From Prolixibacteraceae bacterium (GTDB lineage Bacteria > Bacteroidota > Bacteroidia > Bacteroidales > Prolixibacteraceae), in contig JAEUSS010000351.1 of assembly GCA_016788685.1 (NCBI GenBank), positions 1 to 6,284 on the forward strand: 6,284 nucleotides of DNA, in the 5' to 3' direction. Below are positions 1 through 6,284 of this stretch, one piece after another. Position 1 is the stretch's first letter; each line of letters opens with the position of its first letter. Made by a program: the position numbers and the translations under genes. A model generated the notes under the pieces. That model was given only the letters and a program-made list of their open reading frames with translations, had not been told where the DNA came from and did no database searches.

Positions 1-2209
1 TATTTTCCATCCGGAGACTAAAATGGTTATCGAGTGAAATGGTTTTACCTTTTCGGTTGTGGCTGATCAGCCGGATAGTTCCATCCGGGATATGAACTAC
101 TCCGATGTGCAAATTATCCAGATAATCAGACAACAGGTGAAAAAAATCTTCGAACTCGACTTTGGGTTTCGCTTGCTTCAGGAGGGCAAAATTTTCGTAA
201 TAAATTTGGGGGGCTTGAATGCTCAGCGTGTCAACAGAAAGCTTTTTATTAAAGAAAGCTTCGTGAAAATCAGCATTTGTAAGGGATAATTCAGGAATAG
301 TAAACTCGTACAATTCGGAGCGGCTGTACTGTTTAAGTAAACTTTCCATGTTTTCTCCTGAAACCGGAGAAAGGTGCAGATTCTGAAATCTGGCCTGTTT
401 ATTCCGGGTCGAAATCGTAAGATTCCGGATAGTCAGTTTATGCAGCTGATCAACCAGTTGCATCTGGTAATTATTGAAAGCCAGCTCAATCTGATTTGCA
501 AAAAACAACCGGTCGGTTTTTCGTGCACTGATTTCGTCCAGCGCAAAACCACTCAGCTGCAATTTTACTGCCGACTGAATATTCCCCGTTTTTAAGACAC
601 CGGTTTTATTTATCAACTGTACTTTTCCTTCCTGAACAGAAACCTGATCGGCATAAATTCCCTTGATATAGTTTGAAATCAGCTGGTAAATGAAGCTTGT
701 ATTTTCAGGTGCCGTTTTTTCTTCTGCAACCCTGTTCCGGGTTATTTTCACTTCCGGATTAAACAGGTTTATGGCCTGAAATGCAAAACGTTTTTCGTGG
801 AAAGCTTTTTTAAAATTCAGAAAATCGAAGCGTATACTGTCACAACCTGCCTCGATCGTATTTTGCCGACGGGTAATGCTGCTCCCGCCCTGAACCGGGT
901 AAAGCTGAATGTTCTTAACCAGAATTGATTTTTCGATTGTAGAAAGATGCAGATATCCGGCTCTCATCCGGTGAATGTTGTCGCCCAATGTTAATTCATA
1001 TTCCGAAGCCGAAAAGTTTATCTTTTTTGCGTAGAATATTCTGCTGGTGTCCTTCAACGAAACAGAATCGAGCAGAAAATCGTGAAGACCGAGGTTGATG
1101 TTTTTCAGTTCCTGCTGGTTGACTTTATCTTCAGGAGCTTTATAAAGCATTAAGTGAGCATTTCGCAACTTAAAATCCCGGATACTGACGCTTGAGAATT
1201 CTTCTTTAATCAATTCGTATAAATCCAGTTCGTCAATCGTTCCGTTGCCCGATTTCAACTTTTTGTTCCCGGGCCAATAGTTGATCTCGGCATCGGTAAG
1301 TATCATCGAATCTATCGGAATCTCGTTACCCTTATAGAATTCGTGAATATACTTGCTGGTCAATTTTATCTGCGGAACAGAAATAAAATACCGTCCTTTG
1401 GATGAATATCTTTCAGCAACGGGCTTTAGTTCAACATTTTGAGCTTCTATAAAAGAACGCTTAAGTGAATAGGTGACCAATCCTGCATTTAATGAATGAA
1501 TGCTGTCGCCCAGCTTATTCTGGTAGTTCTGCATTCTGAGATAAATGTCTTCTGCGTCAAACAGTTTGTCTGCGTCGGGTAACAAAACCGAATCGGTATA
1601 GAAATTCAGAATCCCGATGGTAATGTTCTCTGCTTTCGCCAGCTTTTTAGTGTCACCCAACAAATTATAAAAATCAAAACTGGCGTTGCTGAGTTCAATT
1701 TTGCCAATTTTAACAGATTTAAAACCACGTGTAACCAACGGCCTAAGTTCCTGCAATACCGTAGCGATGTTGTCGGTCTGATCTTCGGCACCACTTTTTT
1801 TTCCGTGAATCTTCAGTTCGGGCTGACTAATCAATATCTCAGCAATCTCCAATTTACCCTTGAACAGCAACTGAAGCAGGCGAATCCCTCCGAAACGGAT
1901 GTTGGGTGATGCGAAAGAATAATATTGCTTATTCGCAGAGAGCGTACCTGTCAAATTGGTTACAGAATCGGACGGATGAAACGAAACCTGGTTCATTTCC
2001 AATCCCCAATGCCTGAAATTGAGTTCCAGATTATCAAAGGAGAGTTCGTATTTTCCTTTTGATTTTTTTGCGATAAATTCTGAGAGATTTTTATTCAGAT
2101 AACTCTGCGCTTCGAAATACAGGAATGCACTCAATGCTAAAACTATCAGAATCAACACTGAAAGGATAGCTGTTAACGTTCTTCCTATTTTTTTTCGAAA
2201 GTTTATCAT
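1..2209 (-). CDS. Large membrane-anchored periplasmic repeat protein, probably AsmA/TamB-like (3' end outside window)
   Basis: The frame is open without a stop for 736 codons, from ATG at 2209 to the left edge, so the C-terminus is missing. The start is the only reasonable one: an in-frame TAA lies at 2225-2227, and no other start codon intervenes. A purine stretch (AGGGAG) sits only two bases before the ATG, too close to be a normal ribosome site. Residues 1-11 are basic (MINFRKKIGR) and 12-32 form one hydrophobic helix with no clear cleavage site, so I infer an inner-membrane anchor with the rest in the periplasm. The body alternates short beta-like stretches with a few helices and has a roughly 175-residue internal repeat. 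Residues 53-79 follow the 'gKY-L-fd-lelnf ... l-mnqVsfhP' pattern that I associate with large AsmA/TamB-like envelope proteins of Bacteroidota, which are linked to lipid or outer-membrane homeostasis. That family call is inference from pattern; no catalytic motif is visible. It could also be an uncharacterised repeat family. Confidence 0.8.
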   Translation of the reverse strand, partial: MINFRKKIGRTLTAILSVLILIVLALSAFLYFEAQSYLNKNLSEFIAKKSKGKYELSFDNLELNFRHWGLEMNQVSFHPSDSVTNLTGTLSANKQYYSFASPNIRFGGIRLLQLLFKGKLEIAEILISQPELKIHGKKSGAEDQTDNIATVLQELRPLVTRGFKSVKIGKIELSNASFDFYNLLGDTKKLAKAENITIGILNFYTDSVLLPDADKLFDAEDIYLRMQNYQNKLGDSIHSLNAGLVTYSLKRSFIEAQNVELKPVAERYSSKGRYFISVPQIKLTSKYIHEFYKGNEIPIDSMILTDAEINYWPGNKKLKSGNGTIDELDLYELIKEEFSSVSIRDFKLRNAHLMLYKAPEDKVNQQELKNINLGLHDFLLDSVSLKDTSRIFYAKKINFSASEYELTLGDNIHRMRAGYLHLSTIEKSILVKNIQLYPVQGGSSITRRQNTIEAGCDSIRFDFLNFKKAFHEKRFAFQAINLFNPEVKITRNRVAEEKTAPENTSFIYQLISNYIKGIYADQVSVQEGKVQLINKTGVLKTGNIQSAVKLQLSGFALDEISARKTDRLFFANQIELAFNNYQMQLVDQLHKLTIRNLTISTRNKQARFQNLHLSPVSGENMESLLKQYSRSELYEFTIPELSLTNADFHEAFFNKKLSVDTLSIQAPQIYYENFALLKQAKPKVEFEDFFHLLSDYLDNLHIGVVHIPDGTIRLISHNRKGKTISLDNHFSLRMEN
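2..2092 (-). repeat. Four tandem ~175-residue protein modules within the large envelope protein
   Basis: Three blocks of the translated protein align without effort. Motif 1 is YQNKLGDSIHSL at residues 229-240, YELTLGDNIHRM at 404-415 and YQMQLVDQLHKL at 581-592 (Y-x5-D-x2-H). Motif 2, just before it, is KLFDA at 215, RIFYA at 390 and RLFFA at 567. Motif 3, after it, is VELKPV ending at 264, IQLYPV ending at 439 and LHLSPV ending at 616. The intervals are 175 and 177 residues each time. A further motif, seen as SVKIGKIELSNASF (165-178), SVSIRDFKLRNAHL (340-353), DQVSVQEGKVQL (521-532) and LHIGVVHIPDGTIRL (700-714), shows that the first and fourth modules are also present. The first is more diverged and the fourth is cut by the window edge. 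Approximate DNA limits are 1568-2092, 1043-1567, 512-1042 and 2-511. Identity is at protein level only; the DNA copies are well diverged, so the duplication is old. Confidence 0.75.
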
Positions 2210-2351
2210 CGCTCCCTGGACTCGTTAATTCATGCTCCAGAAGTTTTAATCCTGATGTGCATGAAGTCTTGTTAATATAGACCTTAATATTATGAAAAAA
2301 GTTGCTTTCCGGAAAAATATTAATCGATGTTTCTCCCGAAGGATCAGATAT
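2210..2351 (-). promoter_or_regulatory. Leader of the envelope-protein gene with palindrome and TTAATAT repeats
   Basis: This is the non-coding stretch between the rocD terminator and the ATG at 2209. I find no convincing TAnnTTTG promoter here on the minus strand. What stands out is a perfect 10-base palindrome TTTCCGGAAA at 2306-2315 and three copies of the heptamer TTAATAT: direct at 2272-2278 and 2284-2290, inverted at 2317-2323. They could be operator half-sites for the downstream gene, but the region is AT-rich and such heptamers arise easily by chance. Presence of a promoter somewhere here is inferred from the terminator just upstream. Confidence 0.25.
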
Positions 2352-2408
2352 AAAAAGCCGGCGACGGCAAAAGGTATGATAATAAATCAATTACCTGCTG
2401 CCGCCGCC
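2352..2408 (-). terminator. Rho-independent terminator of rocD
   Basis: Read on the minus strand, 2408-2392 pairs with 2376-2360. In RNA this gives 16 pairs out of 17 positions, with two G-U pairs (2404/2364 and 2398/2370) and a single C-U mismatch (2397/2371). The loop carries an extra 4-pair stem (2389-2386 with 2380-2377) closing on five bases. The stem is followed by GGC and then five U (2356-2352). Read on the plus strand the two G-U pairs become A-C mismatches and no U-run follows, so the signal is directional. It begins 43 bases after the rocD stop codon, which fits a terminator for that gene and separates it from the envelope-protein gene. Confidence 0.8.
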
Positions 2409-2450
2409 AAAATATCAATCTGTTCAGTTGCCCGGTTTATCGGGTTAAAA

Positions 2451-3674
2451 CTAAACGCCCAATTCTGCAAAAGTTTTTTCTATAATATCAATTGCTGCGT
2501 TCAACTGCTCTTCGTTGATAATCAGTGGTGGTGTAAACCGAATAATGTGCTCGTGTGTTGGCTTGGCAAGCAGCCCGTTGTTTTTCAGGGCAATACAAAC
2601 ATCCCAAGCCGATATCCCGTTAACTGATCTGATTACTACCGCATTCAGCAATCCTTTTCCGCGAACAAGTTCAATTAAATCAGAATTAATGGTTTTTAAT
2701 CGTTTTCTGAAAATCTTACCCAATTTTTCGGCATTTTCAGCCAGCTTCTCTTCCCTTATAACTTCGAGTGCGGCAATAGCAACTTTAGCGGCAACCGGAT
2801 TTCCCCCATAAGTTGATCCGTGCTCCCCGGACTTAATGGTCAGCATTATCTCATTGTCAGCCAATACGCAGGAAACGGGTAACATACCTCCTGAAATGGC
2901 TTTTCCCAAGACCAGAATATCCGGACGCACGTCCTCGTGGTCGCAGGCTAACATTTTTCCCGTTCGCGCAAGTCCGGTCTGAACTTCATCGGCAACAAAC
3001 AGCACATGATGCTTCTTACACAAATCAAAAGCCTTGCGCAGGTAACCATCTTCGGGCACATATACGCCAGCTTCAGCCTGAATCGGCTCAACCAGCATAC
3101 CTGCTACATTCGGGTCTTTAAGCGCTTTTTTCAGTGCTTTTATGTCGTTATAAGGGATATTGATGAAACCCGGAGTGTACGGACCGTAATCGTTGTATGA
3201 ATCAGGATCGGACGACATTGAAACAATAGTAATGGTCCTTCCGTGGAAATTACCGTTACATACTATAATTTTAGCTTCGCCTTTGGGTACTCCTTTTACC
3301 TTGTATGCCCATTTTCGTATCAGTTTCAGGGCTGTTTCGTCGGCTTCGGCTCCCGAGTTCATCGGCAACATTTTATCGTAACCAAACAGTTTGGCAGTGT
3401 ATTCTTCCCACTCTCCCAAAACATCGTTGTAAAATGCCCGCGATGTAAGAGCCAGTTTCTGCGCCTGGTCGGTCAGCGCCTTTACAATCTTCGGGTGACA
3501 ATGACCTTGATTTACTGCGGAATAAGCCGAAAGAAAGTCAAAATATTTTTTCCCTTCAACATCCCAGACATAAATACCTTCTCCGCGTTCCAAAACCACC
3601 GGTATCGGATGATAATTGTGAGCTCCGTACCTGGCTTCACGATCCATATAATCCTTTGCACTTAACTTCTTCAT
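2451..3674 (-). CDS. rocD: Ornithine aminotransferase (ornithine-oxo-acid transaminase, EC 2.6.1.13)
   Basis: A complete 407-residue PLP-dependent class III aminotransferase. It transfers the delta-amino group of L-ornithine to 2-oxoglutarate, giving glutamate-5-semialdehyde (in equilibrium with pyrroline-5-carboxylate) and glutamate, and so links arginine/ornithine with proline and glutamate metabolism in the cytosol. The PLP lysine is K258 in GKAISGG; D229 (ADE) contacts the pyridine nitrogen; Q232, E201, F143, R146 (GNFHGRT) and T288 (GSTYGG) complete the cofactor site. Y21 (HNYHP), Y51 ([11 protein letters not shown]) and R379 (IIRF) match the substrate-binding residues of the human enzyme. 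All these positions equal the human numbering minus 34 as I recall it, which implies an essentially gap-free match to the mature mitochondrial protein. These substrate residues favour ornithine over acetylornithine or GABA. The loop reads EPIQAEAG where most relatives have EPIQGEAG. The start is the ATG at 3674; the leader is AT-rich without a Shine-Dalgarno site. No arginase or proline gene is adjacent. Confidence 0.95.
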   Translation of the reverse strand: MKKLSAKDYMDREARYGAHNYHPIPVVLERGEGIYVWDVEGKKYFDFLSAYSAVNQGHCHPKIVKALTDQAQKLALTSRAFYNDVLGEWEEYTAKLFGYDKMLPMNSGAEADETALKLIRKWAYKVKGVPKGEAKIIVCNGNFHGRTITIVSMSSDPDSYNDYGPYTPGFINIPYNDIKALKKALKDPNVAGMLVEPIQAEAGVYVPEDGYLRKAFDLCKKHHVLFVADEVQTGLARTGKMLACDHEDVRPDILVLGKAISGGMLPVSCVLADNEIMLTIKSGEHGSTYGGNPVAAKVAIAALEVIREEKLAENAEKLGKIFRKRLKTINSDLIELVRGKGLLNAVVIRSVNGISAWDVCIALKNNGLLAKPTHEHIIRFTPPLIINEEQLNAAIDIIEKTFAELGV

Positions 3675-3699
3675 ATGCTTAAATTTAGTTATCAGACTA

Positions 3700-3730
3700 C
3701 AGAATTAACTATATTTTGGCCGATTTCAAA
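3700..3730 (-). promoter_or_regulatory. Candidate Bacteroidota-type promoter of rocD
   Basis: On the minus strand a TTTG (3730-3727) is followed after 19 bases by TAATTCTG (3707-3700). The second differs at one position from the TAnnTTTG -7 consensus of Bacteroidota housekeeping promoters, and the spacing is in the usual range. It would give a leader of roughly 20 bases before the ATG at 3674. This is a pattern match only. Confidence 0.4.
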
Positions 3731-3827
3731 TGATTTTTTCCTGTTATAGAATATGGTTGAGATACCGGATCAGGCGGTAGCTATATCAATTTTATTTGAA
3801 GAAATCTCCGCCACTTTGTATTCGAAA

Positions 3828-3845
3828 TTTTTTCAGACGAAAAAA
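3828..3845. repeat. Short inverted repeat beside the kinase promoter
   Basis: TTTTTTC at 3828-3834 and GAAAAAA at 3839-3845 are perfect 7-base inverted arms separated by AGAC. The element ends two bases before the candidate -7 box of the kinase gene, where a -33/-7 spacer would lie, so an operator role is possible. The arms are nearly homopolymeric, so chance is a real alternative. Confidence 0.3.
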
Positions 3846-3847
3846 AC

Positions 3848-3855
3848 TATATTTG
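3848..3855 (+). promoter_or_regulatory. Candidate -7 box (TATATTTG) of the sensor kinase gene
   Basis: TATATTTG is an exact match to the TAnnTTTG -7 consensus of Bacteroidota. No TTG is found at the expected -33 distance; that position is a T-run. Transcription would begin near 3862, about 26 bases before the ATG at 3888 and only about 11 before the alternative TTG at 3873. This favours the ATG as the start. Confidence 0.5.
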
Positions 3856-3887
3856 TCACCACAACCTGATCTTTGAATCTAGTTTCT

Positions 3888-5852
3888 ATGCGGTATCGAT
3901 TTGATTATTATGCTTTATTGGGTCTGTTTGTATTGGGTTTTATAATTCCCGGATACAATCAAACAACCAGTCCGGCAGGCAAAGATTCCAGACTTGACTT
4001 GCTCATAAGAAAAGCCAATTCACTAGTCAATACTCCTGCAAATCACGATAGTGTACAAGTTATCCTAAATAAGGCAGATTTACTGGTATCCGGTTCAGCA
4101 GATCAGCACCTGTCCATTGAAATTCTGATCCTGAAAGGTGTAAACAAGTTTAATGCTGCCGACTACGAGCAGGCTATTGACTATTTTTACCAGGCCCTCG
4201 ACCGGTCAGAACAAGTTCATGATTCAATTCAGGAAGCTAAGGCCAATTATAACCTGGGAAAAGTCTATAATGAACTGGAAGAATATGACGAATCGATCAG
4301 CTTTTTTGAAAAATCACTAAAAACCAGTCAAACGCTTAAAGACTCGGCTCTGGTTGCCAAAATTTTCCAGAATATCGCAATCTCTTATCAGAATAAAAAA
4401 GACATATCCAACGCCTTAAAATACAATGAGAAAGCAAACAAACTGGCGGTTCTGATAAAAGACACTGTGATGATTATTGATGTGACAAACAATTTTGGCA
4501 CAATTGCATACGATCAGCAAAAACTGGACGAAAGCCTCTCTTTTTACCGGAAAGCGCTTGACCTGTATCGTGTCATCAACGACAAACATGGTATTGCATT
4601 CGCATACAACAACATCGGATTGGTTTATCTCGATAAAAAGGAATACGAAAAATCGCTGAACTATTTCAACAAGTCGCTGGCTCTTGCAACCGAATTGGAC
4701 TTGCTTGATTTTAAAGGCGATATCTACGGAAACCTCACCATTTACTATGAACAGATAAAAGATTACAAAAAAGCATATTACTATTACGATCAGTTCAACA
4801 TTGTGCACGATAGCCTGGCAGGGGAGAAGAAGCATAAGATGATTAGCCAGGTTCAGGCAAAATATCAATTACAGAAAAATAACCGGGAACTTGAAGAGCT
4901 GAAAAACAAAAACCAGTCTCAGCAAAATACCATCAACAGCGCAAAGTCGGTTCAAGGTTATCTGGTTGCTCTGGCTCTTTTATTCGTCATATTAATTACA
5001 GCTACTTTTTATCTTTTGTTCAAGGAGAAAAAACTGGCGCGTGAACTAAAACTGAGAACCGAAGAGTTGCATCACCTGAATGTTTCAAAAGATAAATTCT
5101 TCTCCATTATCGCTCATGATCTAAAAAATCCGTTTAACGTATTGGTGAGTTATACGAGCATCCTGAAGACTGACCTGCAGATGTTCTCGGACGATGAACT
5201 GCAGCAGATTATTTCAGATCTGAATCAGGCCGCAGAAAATGGCTTCAATCTGTTACAGAATTTGTTGCTGTGGACACGGTCGCAAACCAACCGGATCCAC
5301 GTCTTTAAAACCAACTTCAATTTATCTGATATTTTCGAGCAGGTAAAAAGCCTGGTCGAATTAAATCTGCTTGCCAAAAATCAAACACTCACCCTGAATA
5401 TCGATCAACATCTGACCGTTTATGCCGATAAAGACATGATTTCAACAATATTGCGAAACCTGGTCTTTAACGCAATCAAATTTTCATCCCAGGGCGCCGA
5501 AATTGTCGTGAAAGCCGAATTAAACGGCTCTTCCGTCAGAGTTGATGTGATTGATTCGGGAATTGGGATAGCAACTGAAAATATTGAGAAATTGTTCATG
5601 ATTGACGACAACACCACCACCCAAGGTACTGAAGGAGAAACGGGAACCGGGCTTGGCCTTGTCATTTGCCGTGAGTTTATTGAAAAAAATGACGGTTCAA
5701 TTTGGGTAAAAAGCAAATTGGGCGAAGGATCTGCCTTTTCTTTTACAGTTCCGCGAGGATCGGATCAGGGAAAAGCTTCGCAAAAAAACAGCACTGACAC
5801 CGAAAATTATCAAAGAGCTAAGCGGACCGGGTCTACTTCCACAAGTGTATAA
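3888..5852 (+). CDS. Sensor histidine kinase with periplasmic TPR domain
   Basis: A 654-residue two-component sensor that autophosphorylates on histidine and would pass phosphate to a response regulator. Order of parts (ATG numbering): signal peptide 1-25 with a basic start and hydrophobic core; a degenerate helical repeat 36-72; six TPR units starting near 76, 114, 154, 194, 234 and 274 with a period close to 40 residues; coiled coil about 320-353; one membrane helix about 355-379; linker helix 380-405; HisKA with H410 in SIIAHDLKNP, followed by D411 and N414, which fit kinase plus phosphatase activity; HATPase_c about 507-622 with N-box N528 (FNAIKFS), G1 box DSGIGI at 556-561 and G2 box GTGLGL at 586-591. 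The TPR array should lie in the periplasm and the kinase in the cytoplasm. There is no receiver or output domain and no regulator gene nearby. A TTG at 3873 would add five residues; the ATG is preferred because the signal peptide and promoter fit it. A 30-residue polar S/T/K/Q-rich tail follows the kinase domain. Confidence 0.93.
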   Translation: MRYRFDYYALLGLFVLGFIIPGYNQTTSPAGKDSRLDLLIRKANSLVNTPANHDSVQVILNKADLLVSGSADQHLSIEILILKGVNKFNAADYEQAIDYFYQALDRSEQVHDSIQEAKANYNLGKVYNELEEYDESISFFEKSLKTSQTLKDSALVAKIFQNIAISYQNKKDISNALKYNEKANKLAVLIKDTVMIIDVTNNFGTIAYDQQKLDESLSFYRKALDLYRVINDKHGIAFAYNNIGLVYLDKKEYEKSLNYFNKSLALATELDLLDFKGDIYGNLTIYYEQIKDYKKAYYYYDQFNIVHDSLAGEKKHKMISQVQAKYQLQKNNRELEELKNKNQSQQNTINSAKSVQGYLVALALLFVILITATFYLLFKEKKLARELKLRTEELHHLNVSKDKFFSIIAHDLKNPFNVLVSYTSILKTDLQMFSDDELQQIISDLNQAAENGFNLLQNLLLWTRSQTNRIHVFKTNFNLSDIFEQVKSLVELNLLAKNQTLTLNIDQHLTVYADKDMISTILRNLVFNAIKFSSQGAEIVVKAELNGSSVRVDVIDSGIGIATENIEKLFMIDDNTTTQGTEGETGTGLGLVICREFIEKNDGSIWVKSKLGEGSAFSFTVPRGSDQGKASQKNSTDTENYQRAKRTGSTSTSV

Positions 5853-6284
5853 TTGCCATTTCGAAAAACAGAAAGAGGATAGCCAAAGCGATAAAATATT
5901 TCCATAACTGCTCCCCGTTATTCAAATCCTGAAGGGTCTCGCTGAAATTCTGCTCTGATGCCCTGATCAATCCGAACTGTTTAAACTTATCCGCCTGAAT
6001 CAGCTTTTTAAGATCTTCTTCCGAATAAAATTCAGGAACCGACTCTTTTCTGGGAAAATTGTACGAAACCGGCTGAAGCACCTGATTTCCGGATTTTACC
6101 AGGTAATGTCCGGCCTCCAAAGGCAGTTGCTCTACCGCCAACTGTCGCTTGCCCGATCCGGCCTCCCGGCTTGAAGTCAGGAACTCATCCCTGGTCAGGC
6201 TGTTGACTATCGTTATTTCGCCTGCTGTTTGGTTTGGTCTCAGCAGCACAGACTCGTCACTGCCGACAGAATATGAATACCTTT
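5833..6284 (-). CDS. C-terminal part of a membrane protein, likely BatA-domain family (5' end outside window)
   Basis: The frame is open from the right edge (first whole codon at 6282) to TAG at 5833-5835, giving 149 residues. A GTG at 6249 is in frame, but upstream codons are also open and read as continuing protein (RYSYSVGSDES), so this is a fragment and not a small gene. Residues about 25-85 are beta-rich with a 'LEAGHYLVKSGNQ' stretch and a following 'VSYNFPRKES' motif, then a charged helical segment (YSEEDLKKL) and a single C-terminal membrane helix (WKYFIALAILFLFFEMAIIH) ending in LWK. This ending resembles Bacteroidota proteins of about 650-700 residues that begin with a BatA N-terminal domain, carry a von Willebrand-like region and finish with one membrane helix. 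Their function is poorly known. That family call is from recalled pattern, as the diagnostic N-terminus is outside the window. Its 3' end overlaps the convergent kinase gene by 20 bases. Confidence 0.7.
   Translation of the reverse strand, partial: RYSYSVGSDESVLLRPNQTAGEITIVNSLTRDEFLTSSREAGSGKRQLAVEQLPLEAGHYLVKSGNQVLQPVSYNFPRKESVPEFYSEEDLKKLIQADKFKQFGLIRASEQNFSETLQDLNNGEQLWKYFIALAILFLFFEMAIIHLWK

Noticed and set aside
59..595. Two short plus-strand open frames (59-289 and 374-595)
   Set aside because: Both are antisense to the uninterrupted minus-strand frame of the envelope protein, whose repeat pattern continues through this region.
2091..2390. 99-codon minus-strand open frame starting inside the rocD terminator hairpin
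   Set aside because: It is in a different frame from the 736-codon envelope gene, begins within the terminator loop and runs into the start of the real gene; no plausible protein features.
2424..2450. Small CCCG/CGGG hairpin just after the rocD stop codon as its terminator
   Set aside because: Only four pairs and no U-tract; the much stronger hairpin at 2352-2408 fits better.
3243..3665. 140-codon plus-strand open frame opposite rocD
   Set aside because: It lies entirely antisense to a clearly conserved aminotransferase, has no recognisable domain and is rich in Phe/Tyr/Ile/Cys as expected of a shadow frame.
3873..3887. TTG at 3873 as start of the sensor kinase
   Set aside because: It would leave a leader of about 11 bases after the likely promoter, and the added residues (MNLVS) precede a normal signal peptide that begins at the ATG at 3888.
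4416..4868. 150-codon minus-strand open frame opposite the TPR region of the kinase
   Set aside because: Its hydrophobic V/F/I-rich composition is the complement of the Lys/Asn/Asp-rich TPR codons; it has no start context or homology signal.
5833..6249. A stand-alone 138-residue gene starting at GTG 6249
   Set aside because: The same frame stays open to the right edge with sensible protein sequence, so the GTG is internal and the gene is truncated by the window.

Overview
The window looks like chromosomal DNA of a member of the Bacteroidota. The evidence is a TPR-type sensor histidine kinase with the layout common in that phylum, AT-rich leaders without clear Shine-Dalgarno sites, promoter candidates of the TAnnTTTG (-7) / TTTG (-33) type, and the C-terminal end of what looks like a BatA-domain membrane protein. 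A marine or anaerobic lineage such as Marinilabiliales/Prolixibacteraceae would fit, but the family-level guess is inference. There are no RNA genes, mobile elements, CRISPR arrays or signs of recent transfer. Coding density is high and the longest non-coding stretch is about 240 bases.

Layout. (1) 1-2209, minus: the first 736 residues of a very large membrane-anchored envelope protein, open at the left edge, built from a roughly 175-residue module repeated about four times. It is probably AsmA/TamB-like. (2) 2210-2450: a gap with a strong minus-strand intrinsic terminator (2352-2408) and an AT-rich leader with a small palindrome. (3) 2451-3674, minus: a complete ornithine aminotransferase (rocD) with every catalytic residue present. 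(4) 3675-3887: a divergent intergenic region with a candidate promoter for each flanking gene. (5) 3888-5852, plus: a complete hybrid of periplasmic TPR sensor, one membrane helix and a HisKA/HATPase_c kinase, with no receiver domain. (6) 5833-6284, minus: the C-terminal 149 residues of a membrane protein, open at the right edge and overlapping the kinase gene tail-to-tail by 20 bases.

How the genes relate. rocD and the repeat-protein gene lie on the same strand, but a terminator separates them, so they are probably independent units. rocD and the kinase gene are divergent. The kinase has no response regulator in the window and behaves as an orphan here. Nothing in the sequence ties the four genes into one pathway: arginine/ornithine/proline metabolism, signal sensing and two envelope proteins sit side by side. 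I see no convincing new biological system. The most unusual structure is the long-period internal repeat of the large envelope protein.
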